Notes under the pieces: model-generated
Told to the model about the DNA's origin: nothing
Databases searched by the model: none
What the model saw: only the letters and a program-made list of their open reading frames with translations
Part shown: positions 18,125 to 29,335 of the stretch, piece by piece
Layout: each line of letters starts with the position of its first letter
Numbering within the stretch: position 1 is the stretch's first letter
DNA from: Shimia haliotis
Lineage (GTDB): Bacteria; Pseudomonadota; Alphaproteobacteria; Rhodobacterales; Rhodobacteraceae
NCBI RefSeq assembly: GCF_900114415.1
Contig: NZ_FOSZ01000004.1
Location: 332,183 to 396,182 of the forward strand
Direction of reading: 5' to 3'
Length of the DNA: 64,000 bases
Translations under genes and position numbers: made by a program

Positions 18125-18141
18125 GTGCTTGGAAGACATCA

Positions 18142-18732
18142 ATGAGTGACCTGATTGCCAAGGCGGCAATTGACCGCAAACTAGCCGAGATCGTCGGCCC
18201 CGTTATCGAAGATATGGGGTTCGAACTGGTCCGTTTGCGTCTTATGGGTGGCAACACCCACACACTGCAAATCATGGCGGAACGTCCGTCGGGCGGCATC
18301 GAAGTGGATGAATGCGCAGCAATTTCCAACGCGGTCAGTGCCGTTCTGGATGTCGAAGATCCGCTTGTTGACAGCTATGTTCTTGAAGTTGGCAGCCCTG
18401 GTATTGACCGCCCTTTGACTCGCCTCAAGGATTTCGACACCTATGAGGGATATGAGGCAAAACTGGAAACCAGTGAGCTGATCGGCGGGCGTAAGCGTTT
18501 TAAGGGCGTTTTGGCGGGCGTTGAAGGTGATGATGTCCTGATCAACATCGATGATCAGGGTGAAACCGTGACCGTTGGGTTGCAGTTTGACTGGCTGGCC
18601 GAGGCCAAACTGGTTCTGACTGACGATCTGATCAAAGAAATGCTGAAGGCTCGCAAGGATGCGGGCGTTTTGAACGAAGACAAATTTGACGACATCGAGA
18701 CCGACGAGTCTGCGGACGAGTCCGAGGAGTAA
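18142..18732 (+). CDS. rimP: Ribosome maturation factor RimP
   Basis: Helps assemble the 30S subunit. The 196-residue protein has the RimP signatures [29 protein letters not shown] and [15 protein letters not shown] long acidic C-terminal tail ([13 protein letters not shown]) is typical of rhodobacterial members. First gene of the rimP-nusA-ylxR-infB operon; 5 bp separate it from nusA. Confidence 0.95.
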   Translation: MSDLIAKAAIDRKLAEIVGPVIEDMGFELVRLRLMGGNTHTLQIMAERPSGGIEVDECAAISNAVSAVLDVEDPLVDSYVLEVGSPGIDRPLTRLKDFDTYEGYEAKLETSELIGGRKRFKGVLAGVEGDDVLINIDDQGETVTVGLQFDWLAEAKLVLTDDLIKEMLKARKDAGVLNEDKFDDIETDESADESEE

Positions 18733-18737
18733 ATAAG

Positions 18738-20363
18738 ATGGCAATCACCTCTGCAAACCAGCTTGAGCTTCTGCAAACTGCTGAAGCTGTGGCACGCGAA
18801 AAGATGATCGACCCGGGCCTCGTGGTCGAAGCGATGGAAGAATCCCTCGCCCGCGCAGCCAAGAGCCGCTACGGCGCCGAAATGGACATCCGTGTCAGCA
18901 TCGATCGCAAGACCGGTAAGGCGACGTTCACCCGCGTGCGCACCGTGGTCGAGGACGAAGAGCTTGAGAACTATCAGGCCGAGTTCACGGTGGAGCAAGC
19001 CAAGCAGTACATGGAAAGTCCCGAAGTCGGTCAGCAGTACATCGAAGAAGTGCCGCCGGTTGAAATGGGCCGTATTGCTGCGCAATCTGCCAAGCAGGTT
19101 ATTTTGCAGAAGGTGCGCGAAGCAGAGCGTGATCGTCAATATGATGAATTCCACGATCGCGTGGGTACCATCATCAACGGTCTGGTCAAACGCGAAGAGT
19201 ATGGCAACGTGATCGTTGATGTGGGCCGTGGCGAAGCCATTCTGCGTCGCAACGAGAAGATCGGCCGCGAAAGCTATCGCCCGAACGACCGCATCCGCTG
19301 CTTCATCAAAGATGTACGCCGTGAGACCCGTGGTCCGCAGATCTTCCTGTCGCGCACCGCGCCTGAGTTCATGGCAGAACTGTTCAAGATGGAAGTGCCG
19401 GAAATCTATGACGGCATCATCGACATCAAAGCCGTAGCTCGCGATCCCGGTTCGCGCGCCAAGATTGCCGTCATCAGCCACGATGGCTCTATTGATCCCG
19501 TGGGGGCCTGTGTTGGTATGCGCGGCTCCCGCGTTCAGGCGGTTGTGAACGAGCTTCAGGGTGAAAAAATCGACATCATCCCATGGAACGAAGATCAGCC
19601 GACGTTCCTTGTAAACGCGCTACAGCCGGCCGAAGTGACCAAAGTTGTTCTGGACGAAGAAGCCGGCAAAATCGAAGTTGTTGTGCCTGATGAGCAGCTT
19701 TCGCTGGCCATTGGCCGTCGCGGCCAGAACGTGCGCCTTGCGTCGCAGCTGACTGCGTTGGATATCGACATCATGACCGAGGCCGAAGAATCCGAACGCC
19801 GCCAGAAAGAGTTCGAAGAGCGTACCAAGCTGTTCATGGACACGCTGGATCTCGATGAGTTCTTCGCACAGCTTCTGGTTTCGGAAGGCTTTACCAACCT
19901 TGAAGAGGTTGCCTACGTGGAAGTTGACGAACTGTTGGTCATTGATGGTGTTGACGAAGACACGGCCAACGAACTTCAGGCACGTGCACGTGACTTCATC
20001 GAAGCACAGAATAAAGCCGCGCTTGATGCGGCGCGTGAACTGGGTGTTGAAGACAGCCTGGTTGCATTTGAAGGTCTGACACCCCAGATGATTGAGGCGC
20101 TCGCGAAAGACGGCGTTCTGACGCTTGAAGACTTCGCAACATGTGCAGATTGGGAACTCGCCGGTGGCTGGACCAATGTGGATGGCGAGCGTGTAAAAGA
20201 CGACGGTGTGCTAGAGCCCTTCGGCATGACACTGGAAACTGCGCAAGACATGGTGATGACCGCGCGTATCGTTTTGGGTTGGGTTGATCCGGCCGAGCTG
20301 GAAACCGCTGCTGAGGAAGAAGCCGGTGAAGAAGGCGCTTCCGACGAGGAGGCCGAGGCCTGA
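18738..20363 (+). CDS. nusA: Transcription termination/antitermination factor NusA
   Basis: Binds RNA polymerase and nascent RNA. The 541-residue protein contains the N-terminal polymerase-binding domain, an S1 domain (about 135-200), two KH domains ([16 protein letters not shown] and [13 protein letters not shown]), and C-terminal helix-hairpin-helix repeats ([19 protein letters not shown] and [14 protein letters not shown]). The acidic tail ends [11 protein letters not shown]. Stop followed by a 23-bp gap to ylxR. Confidence 0.96.
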   Translation: MAITSANQLELLQTAEAVAREKMIDPGLVVEAMEESLARAAKSRYGAEMDIRVSIDRKTGKATFTRVRTVVEDEELENYQAEFTVEQAKQYMESPEVGQQYIEEVPPVEMGRIAAQSAKQVILQKVREAERDRQYDEFHDRVGTIINGLVKREEYGNVIVDVGRGEAILRRNEKIGRESYRPNDRIRCFIKDVRRETRGPQIFLSRTAPEFMAELFKMEVPEIYDGIIDIKAVARDPGSRAKIAVISHDGSIDPVGACVGMRGSRVQAVVNELQGEKIDIIPWNEDQPTFLVNALQPAEVTKVVLDEEAGKIEVVVPDEQLSLAIGRRGQNVRLASQLTALDIDIMTEAEESERRQKEFEERTKLFMDTLDLDEFFAQLLVSEGFTNLEEVAYVEVDELLVIDGVDEDTANELQARARDFIEAQNKAALDAARELGVEDSLVAFEGLTPQMIEALAKDGVLTLEDFATCADWELAGGWTNVDGERVKDDGVLEPFGMTLETAQDMVMTARIVLGWVDPAELETAAEEEAGEEGASDEEAEA

Positions 20364-20386
20364 TCTCAGGCCTCGGGGGTCTTGAC

Positions 20387-21019
20387 ATGAGCCGCGGAGG
20401 GCGGGCCGACGAACGGCCATCCGAACCGGAGCGCAAGTGCATCGCCACTGGTGCAAGCTCGTCTACCAACGGGCTTGTACGGTTTGTGGTTGGACCTGAT
20501 GGCACTGTAGTGCCCGACATCCTCGGCAAGTTGCCTGGTCGCGGTATGTGGGTTTCCGCGGATCGCGAAGCGATCGAGAAAGCAGCCAAGAAAGGTCTGT
20601 TTTCGCGCGCAGCAAAACAAAAGGTGCAGGTTCCGGCGGGGCTTGTTGACGAGGTCGAGCGCCAATTGGCACATCGCGTTGTTGAGCTCGTAAGCCTGTC
20701 GCGTCGATCTGGATCGGCTGTGACTGGATATGAAAAGGTCAAGGATTGGCTTGTCAAAGATGTGGCTGAAATCCTGCTTCAGGCATCTGACGGGTCAGAG
20801 CGCGGAAAAATGAAACTGCGGCCGCCAAATGGGGGCCATTACTTTGACTGCCTGACAGCCAGCGAATTGGGTTTGGCATTTGGGCGACAAACTGTGATAC
20901 ATGGGGCGCTTGCGTCTGGCGGACTCACTCTACGTGTTGTAGAGGAAGCCCAAAGATTAAAAGGCGTACGCAAAAATTCGGTGGCAGGGGCCGCCGGGAA
21001 GGACAAGAAAGCCAGATGA
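20387..21019 (+). CDS. YlxR-like RNA-binding protein with L7Ae-like domain (DUF448)
   Basis: A 210-residue protein. The N-terminal YlxR domain has [23 protein letters not shown] and [17 protein letters not shown]. The middle (about 95-175) resembles an L7Ae/L30e ribosomal fold ([20 protein letters not shown]...[14 protein letters not shown]). A basic tail ends [11 protein letters not shown]. The two-domain form is usual in alphaproteobacterial nusA-infB operons; RNA binding is expected but the target is not known. Its stop overlaps the infB start. Confidence 0.88.
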   Translation: MSRGGRADERPSEPERKCIATGASSSTNGLVRFVVGPDGTVVPDILGKLPGRGMWVSADREAIEKAAKKGLFSRAAKQKVQVPAGLVDEVERQLAHRVVELVSLSRRSGSAVTGYEKVKDWLVKDVAEILLQASDGSERGKMKLRPPNGGHYFDCLTASELGLAFGRQTVIHGALASGGLTLRVVEEAQRLKGVRKNSVAGAAGKDKKAR

Positions 21020-23511
21020 GCGATAACGACGGTAAAAAAACCCTGGGTCTGCGCGGTGGCAACCGCCCTGGTAACGTGAAGCAGAGCTTCAGCCACGGGC
21101 GCACCAAAAACGTTGTGGTGGAAACCAAGCGTAAACGCGTGGTTGTGCCCAAACCAGGTGCGGCCAAACCGGGTGCTGCATCGGGTAAAATTGCGGGTGA
21201 TCCCTCGCGGCGTCCGGCGGGCATTTCCGATGCGGAAATGGAGCGCCGTATGAAGGCATTGCAGGCCGCAAAGGCCCGCGAAGCCGAAGAGGCTGCGAAG
21301 CGCGAAGCTGAAGAAAAGAAACGCGCCGAGGCGCGTGAGCGCCGCCGTCAAGAAGCGGAAGCCAAAGAGCGCGAACAGCGCGAGGCCGAAGAGAAGGCCC
21401 GTAAAAAGGCCGAAGACGAAGAGCGCAAGAAGAAGGAGGTCGAAGAGGCCGCCAAACGTGCAGCTGCCGAAGCTGCTGCTCCTGCGCCCGCCGCCGCGGC
21501 ACCTCAGGGTCGTGGCGCTCCGAACCACAAGGCTGCACCGGCGCCGACGCCTCGCAAGGCCGACCGTGAACGCGAACAGCGCAACACGCGCGGCAAAGGT
21601 CGAGACGATGGCCGCCGTTCCGGCAAGCTGACACTTGGTCAGGCAACCGGAGGCGAAGGCAACCGTCACCGTTCGATGGCTGCGATGAAACGTAAGCAGG
21701 AACGTGCCCGTCAAAAAGCGATGGGTGGCACGGTCGAGCGCGAAAAGGTTGTACGCGATGTTCAGCTGCCCGAGGCGATCCTCGTCTCCGAGCTGGCCAA
21801 CCGTATGGCCGAGCGGGTGGGTGAAGTTGTGAAAGCGCTCATGAACATGGGTATGATGGTCACACAGAACCAGACGATCGACGCCGATACTGCGGAACTG
21901 ATCATCGAAGAGTTCGGCCACAAGGTCGTCCGCGTTTCCGACGCTGACGTAGAAGACGTGATTGCCGAAGTTGAAGACAAAGAAGAAGACCTGAAGCCGC
22001 GTCCGCCCGTGATCACCATCATGGGCCACGTTGACCACGGCAAAACGTCTTTGTTGGATGCGATCCGCGACGCACGTGTTGTGGCTGGCGAAGCTGGCGG
22101 GATCACACAGCACATCGGTGCATATCAGGTGAAAACCGAAGGTGGTGCCGTTCTGTCGTTCCTCGACACCCCGGGCCACGCGGCGTTTACTTCGATGCGC
22201 TCTCGCGGTGCTCAGGTGACCGATATTGTTGTTCTGGTTGTGGCGGCGGATGACTCGGTCATGCCGCAGACGATTGAGGCCATCAACCACGCTAAGGCAG
22301 CCGGAGTGCCGATGATCGTCGCGATCAACAAGATGGACCGTCCGGCGGCTGATCCCCAGAAAGTGCGCGCAGAGCTTTTGCAGCATGAGGTGATCGTCGA
22401 GGCGATGTCCGGTGACGTGCAGGATGTTGAAGTCTCCGCACACACTGGCCAAGGTCTGGATGAACTGCTCGAAGCCATTGCGCTTCAGGCGGAAATTCTT
22501 GAACTGAAAGCCAACCCCGATCGCGCGGCACAGGGTGCCGTGATTGAAGCACAGTTGGATGTGGGTCGTGGTCCAGTTGCCACCGTTCTGGTGCAGACAG
22601 GCACGCTGAAACAAGGCGATATCTTCGTTGTGGGTGAGCAGTACGGTAAGGTTCGTGCGCTGATCAACGACAAGGGCGATCGCGTCAAAGAAGCCGGCCC
22701 GTCGGTACCTGTAGAGGTTCTTGGTCTGAACGGCACACCCGAAGCGGGTGACGTTCTGAACGTGACCGAAACCGAAGCGCAGGCGCGTGAAATTGCCGCC
22801 TATCGCGAGCAAGCTGCGAAAGACAAACGTGCTGCGGCCGGTGCTGCAACCACTCTGGAACAGCTGATGCAGAAGGCCAAGGAAGACGAAAACGTCGCCG
22901 AGCTGCCAATTCTGGTCAAAGCCGACGTACAGGGCTCCGCGGAAGCCATCGTTCAGGCGATGGAAAAAATCGGTAACGGCGAAGTGCGTGTGCGTGTTCT
23001 ACACCATGGCGTAGGCGCCATCACCGAAAGTGACGTTGGCCTTGCGGAAGCGTCTGGTGCGCCGATCATGGGCTTTAACGTGCGTGCGAACGCATCGGCC
23101 CGTAACAGCGCCAACCAGAAGGGTGTCGAAATCCGCTACTACTCGGTTATCTATGACCTTGTGGATGACGTGAAAGCCGCCGCATCCGGCCTATTGAGCG
23201 CGGAAATTCGTGAAAAGTTCATCGGATATGCCGAAATCAAAGAAGTCTTCAAAGTCACTGGCATTGGCAAGGTTGCCGGCTGTCTGGTCACTGAAGGCGT
23301 GGCGCGTCGCTCTGCGGGCGTCCGCCTGTTGCGCGACAACGTTGTGATCCACGAAGGCACCTTGAAGACACTCAAGCGCTTCAAGGATGAAGTTGCCGAA
23401 GTCATCTCGGGTCAGGAATGCGGTATGGCGTTTGAAAACTACGACGACATCCGCCCGGCGGACGTGATTGAGATTTTCGAACGCGAAGAAATCACACGGA
23501 CTCTGGACTAA
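21016..23511 (+). CDS. infB: Translation initiation factor IF-2
   Basis: GTPase that places initiator tRNA on the ribosome. Of 831 residues, the first about 240 form a low-complexity, highly charged segment (Glu/Lys/Arg/Ala-rich, about 75-200) and then the IF-2 N-terminal domain. The G domain begins at [19 protein letters not shown] (P-loop near residue 337), with DTPGHAAF (G3) and NKMDR (G4). Domains II-IV follow to the C-terminus [14 protein letters not shown]. The ATG at 21016 overlaps the previous stop (ATGA). Confidence 0.97.
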   Translation: MSDNDGKKTLGLRGGNRPGNVKQSFSHGRTKNVVVETKRKRVVVPKPGAAKPGAASGKIAGDPSRRPAGISDAEMERRMKALQAAKAREAEEAAKREAEEKKRAEARERRRQEAEAKEREQREAEEKARKKAEDEERKKKEVEEAAKRAAAEAAAPAPAAAAPQGRGAPNHKAAPAPTPRKADREREQRNTRGKGRDDGRRSGKLTLGQATGGEGNRHRSMAAMKRKQERARQKAMGGTVEREKVVRDVQLPEAILVSELANRMAERVGEVVKALMNMGMMVTQNQTIDADTAELIIEEFGHKVVRVSDADVEDVIAEVEDKEEDLKPRPPVITIMGHVDHGKTSLLDAIRDARVVAGEAGGITQHIGAYQVKTEGGAVLSFLDTPGHAAFTSMRSRGAQVTDIVVLVVAADDSVMPQTIEAINHAKAAGVPMIVAINKMDRPAADPQKVRAELLQHEVIVEAMSGDVQDVEVSAHTGQGLDELLEAIALQAEILELKANPDRAAQGAVIEAQLDVGRGPVATVLVQTGTLKQGDIFVVGEQYGKVRALINDKGDRVKEAGPSVPVEVLGLNGTPEAGDVLNVTETEAQAREIAAYREQAAKDKRAAAGAATTLEQLMQKAKEDENVAELPILVKADVQGSAEAIVQAMEKIGNGEVRVRVLHHGVGAITESDVGLAEASGAPIMGFNVRANASARNSANQKGVEIRYYSVIYDLVDDVKAAASGLLSAEIREKFIGYAEIKEVFKVTGIGKVAGCLVTEGVARRSAGVRLLRDNVVIHEGTLKTLKRFKDEVAEVISGQECGMAFENYDDIRPADVIEIFEREEITRTLD

Positions 23512-23534
23512 GGTTCGACCCAACCAAACAGAAA

Positions 23535-23567
23535 AAAGGCCGCCTTTTTCAGGCGGCCTTTCTATTT
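23535..23567. terminator. Bidirectional intrinsic terminator
   Basis: Stem AAAGGCCGCCT (23535-23545) with AGGCGGCCTTT (23551-23561), loop TTTTC. A run of A on the left side and T-rich sequence on the right give U-tracts in both directions, so it can end infB and the small convergent gene at 23562-23699. Confidence 0.85.
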
Positions 23568-23699
23568 GTTGATCGTTGAGATCGGTTTTCCTGAGAAAAT
23601 CTTGTCGCCGACCAGAACGGAAATCCGTCCGTCGGGCAAGTTTCCGACAAGGGTGCCCTGTATGGACACGCAGCTGCCCACTGTGATGGTGCGTAACAT
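23562..23699 (-). CDS. Small protein (45 residues), unknown function
   Basis: On the minus strand ATG 23699 to TAG 23562 encodes MLRTITVGSCVSIQGTLVGN followed by LPDGRISVLVGDKIFSGKPI and STINK. It has alternating hydrophobic residues suited to a small beta-barrel and a GxxxxxLPDGRISVxVGD pattern that looks like a genuine protein. A GGGGA ribosome-binding site lies about 8 bp upstream, and the stop abuts the bidirectional terminator shared with infB. Similar short proteins are, from memory, seen in Rhodobacteraceae; not verified. A chance ORF is less likely given ribosome-binding site, fold pattern and terminator together. Confidence 0.6.
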   Translation of the reverse strand: MLRTITVGSCVSIQGTLVGNLPDGRISVLVGDKIFSGKPISTINK

Positions 23700-23863
23700 G
23701 CCAATGTCCCCAGATGATTGACGGGTGATGTAAGGTGACAGGCATGGAGCCCGCGAGTTGACCGCCCCATGTCTTCATTTCTAGCAAAAATGTAGCACGA
23801 CGCGCGGGAGGGTTTCATCCCACCGGCTCAAATCACAGGGAAATGAGCGAAATACCGCGAAAC

Positions 23864-24262
23864 CTAGACCCAGTCGCGTATCATCGGGATCAACGGCAGG
23901 TCTGCGGGTGGCATTTCGTAGTCCCGTAGGTTTTCAGGCCGGACCCACTTCAAAACCTGTCCCTCGCGCGCGATTGGTGTGCCTTCCCATTTTCGACACG
24001 CAAATAGCGGCATCAACAAATGGAAATCATCGTAGTTGTGCGAAGCAAAAGTGAGCGGGGCAAGGCAGCTTTGCCACGTGTTGATGCCGAGCTCTTCCTC
24101 CAGTTCACGGATCAAGGCGACCTCGGGTGTTTCGCCGGACTCGACTTTACCACCGGGGAATTCCCACATTCCAGCCATGGATTTACCCTGCGGGCGTTGT
24201 GCCAAAAGGATACGCCCATCAACGTCGATTAGACACACAGCAGAAACAAGAATAGTTTTCAC
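23864..24262 (-). CDS. mutT: 8-oxo-dGTP diphosphatase MutT
   Basis: Nudix enzyme that hydrolyses oxidised guanine nucleotides and so prevents A:T to C:G changes. The 132-residue product starts at a GTG (24262) overlapping the argJ stop and reads MKTILVSAVCLIDVDGRILL; this gives the usual MutT length. Nudix box: GGKVESGETPEVALIRELEEELG. The region LAQRPQGKSMAGMWEFPGG is typical of MutT. Neighbour of argJ in many alphaproteobacteria. Confidence 0.9.
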   Translation of the reverse strand: MKTILVSAVCLIDVDGRILLAQRPQGKSMAGMWEFPGGKVESGETPEVALIRELEEELGINTWQSCLAPLTFASHNYDDFHLLMPLFACRKWEGTPIAREGQVLKWVRPENLRDYEMPPADLPLIPMIRDWV

Positions 24263-25485
24263 GAGCGATAGTCCGCATTGATAGTGATGTAGCCATGGGT
24301 CAAATCGCAGGTCCAAACGGTGCTGCTGCTTTCTCCCAAGCCCAGATCGACAGTGATTTGAATTGATGCGTTCTGCATATAGGCCGCGCCGGCGTCTTCG
24401 GTATAGTCAGGCGAAACCCAACCGGCCTCTGCGACAAGGATATCGCCAAATCGAATGGTCAAAAGGTCCCGATCAGCTGCCGCGCCGGATTTGCCGATCG
24501 CCATCACGATCCGGCCCCAGTTTGGGTCTTCGCCTGCGATGGCGGTTTTCACCAGCGGCGAATTTGCGATAGCCAAAGCATGCGTGCGGGCATCTGCCTC
24601 GGTTGCGGCTCCGGTGACAGAAACTTCGACAAACTTGGTTGCGCCTTCTCCGTCTCGCACCACCTGATGGGCCAGATCAAGCATCACTGCGTGCAGGCAG
24701 GCTTTGAAGTCAGCGTCATTGGTCACATCGACGCCGCTTTGGCCAGTGGCCGCCAGCAGTAACGTGTCCGACGTCGATGTGTCGCTGTCGACGGTGATGC
24801 TGTTGAACGTTCTTTCGTTCAGCTCAGACAGCATGGCCTGAAGCGGGGCGCGGTCAATTTTGGCATCCGTGAAGATGTAAACCAGCATGGTCGCCATATC
24901 CGGTGCAATCATGCCGGACCCTTTGGCGATGCCGGCGATTTTTACGTCTCCGTTGGATGTGGAAATCGTCCGCGTGGATCCCTTGGCAAAGGTGTCAGTT
25001 GTGCGGATCGCCTCTGCGGCTCCCGCCATCCCATCCGCGCTTAGCCGTTCTGAAAGATCGGACAGTTTGGCAGTGATACGATCGTGCGGCAGGGGTTCAC
25101 CAATCACACCGGTCGAACTTGAAAACACCCGCGTTTCTGGCAAACCGAGTGTTTCGGCCACAGCGTTGGTCACTGCCTTGGTGGAGTGAACGCCGTTCTT
25201 GCCGGTAAACGCATTGGCATTGCCGGCATTCACCAAAATGGCAGCGCCCAAATCGCTGTCGTCACCAATTTTATCCTGACAATCCAATACGGCGGCTGAA
25301 CGCGTTGCAGATTTGGTGAACACCCCTGTCACAACTGTTCCCGGTGCGAGGTGCGCAAGCATCACGTCCATGCGACCGGCATACTTCACACCAGCTTCAA
25401 CGCTTGCGAAACGGGCGCCAGCAATCTCCGGCAAATCAGGAAAGGCTTTTGGGGCGAGCGGAGAGACGTGTTCGATGGAGGCCAT
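24259..25485 (-). CDS. argJ: Bifunctional glutamate N-acetyltransferase/ornithine acetyltransferase
   Basis: Arginine synthesis: transfers acetyl from N-acetylornithine to glutamate, and in bifunctional forms also uses acetyl-CoA. The 408-residue precursor has the self-cleavage sequence GSGMIAPDMATMLVYIFTD, where the Thr of MATML becomes the catalytic N-terminus of the beta chain, and the C-terminal AGEDPNWGRIVMAIGKSG. Length is normal. It is the middle gene of a parvulin-argJ-mutT transcription unit (2-bp gap before, 4-bp overlap after). Confidence 0.95.
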   Translation of the reverse strand: MASIEHVSPLAPKAFPDLPEIAGARFASVEAGVKYAGRMDVMLAHLAPGTVVTGVFTKSATRSAAVLDCQDKIGDDSDLGAAILVNAGNANAFTGKNGVHSTKAVTNAVAETLGLPETRVFSSSTGVIGEPLPHDRITAKLSDLSERLSADGMAGAAEAIRTTDTFAKGSTRTISTSNGDVKIAGIAKGSGMIAPDMATMLVYIFTDAKIDRAPLQAMLSELNERTFNSITVDSDTSTSDTLLLAATGQSGVDVTNDADFKACLHAVMLDLAHQVVRDGEGATKFVEVSVTGAATEADARTHALAIANSPLVKTAIAGEDPNWGRIVMAIGKSGAAADRDLLTIRFGDILVAEAGWVSPDYTEDAGAAYMQNASIQITVDLGLGESSSTVWTCDLTHGYITINADYRS

Positions 25486-25487
25486 GA

Positions 25488-26357
25488 TCAGTCCTGTGTC
25501 ACCTGGCCGCCGATCAAGTCAGCGCGGCGGATGATTTCAGGGCTCATGTTGGCGGCTTCGGTTTTTACGATGTCGGCGCCTGCGGTCAAATCCGCGATAT
25601 AGGCGCGCGCAGCTTCTTCTTGTGCCTTGTTCAGGAGTTCTCCGCGAGTTTCTTCAAAAGAGGGGGCCTGAACCTGACGGGTGTCGTTGAGCTTGATGAC
25701 ATGCCAGCCAAATTGGGTCTGAACCGGTGCAGAAACGGCCCCAACAGCCATATCAATCACCGCAGCTTCGAACGGCTGCACCATTTGACCCTTGCCAAAC
25801 CAGCCCAAGGCGCCGCCGGACGGGCCGGACGGACCAGTGGATTTGGCCTGCGCCAATTCCGCAAAATCCGCACCACCTTCGAGTTCCTGCACCAAAGCAA
25901 GCGCCTCTTCTTCAGTGTTCACCAAAATGTGGCTGGCGTTGTATTCCGATTCATCAGCCAGATGCGCGAACTGCTCATCATAAAGTGCCTGCAGTTCCTC
26001 GTCGGAGATCTCGCTAACGGACATGAAGTTTTCGAGAGCCTCATTCGCCTGAAGTGCCCGCTTTTCGTTCTCAAGCGTGAGTTCGATTTTGCGGGAAACC
26101 TCTCCGTCCAGCGTGGCGGCAAGGGCTGTTTGCTGAATCAACTGATCGAGGATGCTATCAAAAAGAACATCGTCCCCAAGCTCTTTGTATTGATCCGGAA
26201 GTGCCTCGCGGACAGCGATGACCATGCCCAGGGTGATGTCTGACCCGTCCACAGTTACCAGGACTGTGTTCGCGCTGGGCGACTCTTCGGCGACAACTGG
26301 AGCAGCAACGAGAAGAGCAACCGCACCGGCACGCAGGAAATTGAGGGTTTTAGACAT
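25488..26357 (-). CDS. Parvulin-type peptidyl-prolyl cis-trans isomerase, periplasmic
   Basis: A 289-residue exported foldase of the SurA/PrsA/PpiC kind. ATG 26357 gives a signal peptide (MSKTLNFLRAGAVALLVAAPVVAEE). The rotamase domain lies at about 150-245: YNASHILVNTEEEA, GPSGPSGGALGWFGKGQMVQPFEAAV and GWHVIKLNDTR. The frame extends upstream but lacks a signal in that form. It is divergent from secA; periplasmic folding beside the Sec motor makes functional sense. Confidence 0.88.
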   Translation of the reverse strand: MSKTLNFLRAGAVALLVAAPVVAEESPSANTVLVTVDGSDITLGMVIAVREALPDQYKELGDDVLFDSILDQLIQQTALAATLDGEVSRKIELTLENEKRALQANEALENFMSVSEISDEELQALYDEQFAHLADESEYNASHILVNTEEEALALVQELEGGADFAELAQAKSTGPSGPSGGALGWFGKGQMVQPFEAAVIDMAVGAVSAPVQTQFGWHVIKLNDTRQVQAPSFEETRGELLNKAQEEAARAYIADLTAGADIVKTEAANMSPEIIRRADLIGGQVTQD

Positions 26358-26395
26358 CGTTTTGTCCTTGGCTAGGGCCGCGTGGGTCCGCGGCG

Positions 26396-26424
26396 TTGAC
26401 ACTGTATACTACGCCCCTTACATC
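26396..26424 (+). promoter_or_regulatory. Sigma-70-type promoter of secA
   Basis: TTGACA (26396-26401), a 17-bp spacer and TACATC (26419-26424), about 105 bp before the secA ATG. Confidence 0.55.
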
Positions 26425-26529
26425 GCTTTGAGGCTGAGGCAAACGCCTGTTTCCTCTCTTGTATGAGGGTGGCGGCAGGACAGCAACCAATGTGCCTCGC
26501 ACGAATGCGTCAACGAAGGACACGACATA

Positions 26530-29241
26530 ATGCTCGGATTTGGAAAAATCGCCCGAAAGGTGTTCGGAACGCCGAACGACCGCAAGATCAAGGCGACGCG
26601 TCCACTCGTTGAAAAAATCAACGCACTGGAGCCGGAATTCGAGAAGCTCTCCGACGACGAGATCAAGGCGAAGACCACGGAACTGTCCGAGCGGGCCAAA
26701 GGTGGCGAGTCGCTGGACGCCCTCCTGCCGGAGGCCTTTGCCAACTGTCGCGAGGCGGCAAAACGAGCGCTGGGATTGCGCGCTTTTGATGTGCAATTGA
26801 TGGGCGGCATCTTTTTGCACGAAGGCAATATCTCGGAAATGAAGACCGGCGAAGGTAAAACCCTCGTTGCGACCTTCCCCGCCTATCTGAATGCGCTGAC
26901 CGGCAAGGGTGTCCACGTCGTAACCGTGAATGACTATCTTGCAAAACGTGACGCTGAGTGGATGAGTAACGTTTTCGGCGCTCTGGGTATGACCACCGGT
27001 GTTGTGTACCCGCAGCAGGCCGAAGATGAAAAACGCGCCGCTTACGCATGTGATGTGACCTATGCCACCAACAACGAGCTGGGTTTTGACTATCTGCGCG
27101 ACAACATGAAGTCTGAACTCAAGGACATGAGCCAGCGCGACCACAACTTTGCGATTGTGGACGAGGTCGACTCGATCCTTATTGACGAAGCCCGGACACC
27201 GCTGATTATCTCTGGCCCCGCGCAGGACCGGACCGAGCTTTATGTCGCGATCGACAAGCTGATTCCGGACGTTCAGGATGATCATTTCGAACTGGACGAA
27301 AAGACGCGAAACGTGACGTTCACCGACGAAGGAAATGAATTCCTTGAGGAGCAGTTGCAGGCGCGAGGATTGTTGCCCGAAGAGCAGAGCCTCTATGATC
27401 CGGAAAGCACAACCATCGTGCACCACATCAACCAAGGTCTGCGGGCGCACAAGCTCTTTACCAAGGACAAGGACTATATTGTCCGCGACAGCCAGATCGT
27501 TTTGATCGACGAGTTCACTGGCCGGATGATGGCCGGGCGCCGCCTGTCGGACGGCTTGCATCAGGCGATCGAGGCCAAAGAAGGCTGTAAGATCCAGCCC
27601 GAAAACGTGACGCTCGCACAGGTGACGTTTCAGAACTACTTCCGGCTCTATGACAAGCTTGGTGGTATGACCGGCACAGCAGCGACAGAGGCCGAGGAAT
27701 TTTCTGAGATTTATGGTCTTGGTGTGGTTGAAGTGCCAACCAACCGCGACATCGCCCGCAAAGATGAAGACGATGCCGTTTATCGCACGGCGAATGAAAA
27801 ATTTGCGGCGATTGTCAAAACCATCAAGGAAGCGCACGAAAAAGGTCAGCCGATCCTTGTGGGCACCACGTCTATTGAGAAATCGGAATTCCTGTCAGGC
27901 CTGCTTGATCAAGCGGGTGTGACGCATAGTGTTTTGAACGCACGCCAGCATGAGCAAGAGGCGCAAATTGTTGCTGATGCGGGCAAACTGGGGGCGGTGA
28001 CAATCGCGACCAACATGGCCGGCCGCGGCACTGACATCAAACTGGGCGGCAATGTCGAGTTCAAAATCCTGGAAGCCATTGCGGCCGATCCGGATGGTGA
28101 CCATGAAAAGCTGCGCAATGAGATCGAAGAGTCTCACAAAGCCGACGAGCAAGCCGTAAAAGACGCAGGCGGTCTCTTTGTTTTGGCCACCGAGCGTCAC
28201 GAAAGCCGTCGCATCGACAACCAGTTGCGCGGTCGCTCCGGCCGTCAGGGTGACCCGGGTCGCTCTTCGTTCTTCCTGAGTCTGGAAGATGACTTGATGC
28301 GCATTTTTGGCTCTGATCGGTTGGACAAGGTGCTGTCCTCTCTGGGTATGGAAGAGGGTGAAGCGATCATCCACCCCTGGGTTAACAAGTCGTTGGAGCG
28401 CGCCCAAGCGAAGGTGGAAGGCCGCAACTTTGACATTCGGAAACAGCTTCTGAAATTTGATGACGTCATGAACGATCAGCGTAAGGTGATCTTTGGTCAA
28501 CGTCGGGAAATCATGGAAGCCGAGGATATTTCCGAAATTGCACAGGATATGCGTCATGATGTGATCGCCGAGTTGGTGGATCAGTACATGCCTCCGAAAA
28601 CCTACGCCGATCAGTGGGACACCGAAGGTCTTTATGCTGCTGGTATTGAGAAGCTTGGTATCGATGTACCCGTGATGGAGTGGGCGGACGAAGAAGGCGT
28701 CGACGACGATGAGATTCGCGAACGTCTTGAAAAAGCTGCTGATGAGATGATGGCAGCCAAGGCGGTCAGCTTTGGCCCCGAGGCGATGCGCATGATCGAA
28801 AAGCAGATTCTGTTGCAAACCATCGACACCAAATGGCGTGAGCACCTGTTGACACTGGAACACCTGCGCTCTGTCGTCGGATTCCGGGGATACGCGCAGC
28901 GCGACCCACTGAACGAATACAAAAACGAATCGTTCCAGTTGTTTGAGGGAATGCTCGACGGTCTTCGTGAGGATGTAACGGCGACTTTGTCCCGTATTCG
29001 CCCAATTTCGGAAGAGGAGCAGCGCGAGCTGGCGCAGCAGATGGCAGCGCAACAGCAGGCGTCACAGCAGGCCGTGACACCCGCGGCACCGCAAGATGAT
29101 GACCCCGCTCCGAACCCTGAAAACGCGTTGGCCGGCTTTGATGAAAATGATCCCACCACATGGGGAAACCCGGGGCGAAATGACAAGTGTCCCTGTGGTT
29201 CCGGCAAGAAGTTCAAGCACTGCCATGGGCGTCTTGCCTGA
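26530..29241 (+). CDS. secA: Protein translocase motor SecA
   Basis: ATPase that drives preproteins through SecYEG. The 903-residue protein has Walker [30 protein letters not shown] (Walker B, DEAD-like), the second ATPase half with [14 protein letters not shown] and [11 protein letters not shown], the helical scaffold, and a C-terminal zinc finger [14 protein letters not shown] that binds SecB. The pre-zinc linker is rich in Gln/Ala/Pro. Single gene with its own promoter and terminator. Confidence 0.97.
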   Translation: MLGFGKIARKVFGTPNDRKIKATRPLVEKINALEPEFEKLSDDEIKAKTTELSERAKGGESLDALLPEAFANCREAAKRALGLRAFDVQLMGGIFLHEGNISEMKTGEGKTLVATFPAYLNALTGKGVHVVTVNDYLAKRDAEWMSNVFGALGMTTGVVYPQQAEDEKRAAYACDVTYATNNELGFDYLRDNMKSELKDMSQRDHNFAIVDEVDSILIDEARTPLIISGPAQDRTELYVAIDKLIPDVQDDHFELDEKTRNVTFTDEGNEFLEEQLQARGLLPEEQSLYDPESTTIVHHINQGLRAHKLFTKDKDYIVRDSQIVLIDEFTGRMMAGRRLSDGLHQAIEAKEGCKIQPENVTLAQVTFQNYFRLYDKLGGMTGTAATEAEEFSEIYGLGVVEVPTNRDIARKDEDDAVYRTANEKFAAIVKTIKEAHEKGQPILVGTTSIEKSEFLSGLLDQAGVTHSVLNARQHEQEAQIVADAGKLGAVTIATNMAGRGTDIKLGGNVEFKILEAIAADPDGDHEKLRNEIEESHKADEQAVKDAGGLFVLATERHESRRIDNQLRGRSGRQGDPGRSSFFLSLEDDLMRIFGSDRLDKVLSSLGMEEGEAIIHPWVNKSLERAQAKVEGRNFDIRKQLLKFDDVMNDQRKVIFGQRREIMEAEDISEIAQDMRHDVIAELVDQYMPPKTYADQWDTEGLYAAGIEKLGIDVPVMEWADEEGVDDDEIRERLEKAADEMMAAKAVSFGPEAMRMIEKQILLQTIDTKWREHLLTLEHLRSVVGFRGYAQRDPLNEYKNESFQLFEGMLDGLREDVTATLSRIRPISEEEQRELAQQMAAQQQASQQAVTPAAPQDDDPAPNPENALAGFDENDPTTWGNPGRNDKCPCGSGKKFKHCHGRLA

Positions 29242-29264
29242 CCAATTTGCGACAGACTTAATTC

Positions 29265-29294
29265 AAAAGGGCGCCTTACGGGTGCCCTTTTTAT
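29265..29294 (+). terminator. Intrinsic terminator after secA
   Basis: Stem AAAAGGGCGCC (29265-29275) with GGTGCCCTTTT (29281-29291), one G-T pair, 5-base loop, T-rich tail. Confidence 0.8.
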
Positions 29295-29335
29295 TTGTGA
29301 TCTTGGCCTCCGTGTTTGAGTGACCGGAGATTTTC

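Noticed and set aside
20839..22812. 657-codon open frame opposite ylxR/infB
   Set aside because: Antisense shadow of strongly biased genes; no recognisable protein features.
26350..29052. Long open frames opposite secA
   Set aside because: secA is certain and full length; the antisense frames have no motif support.
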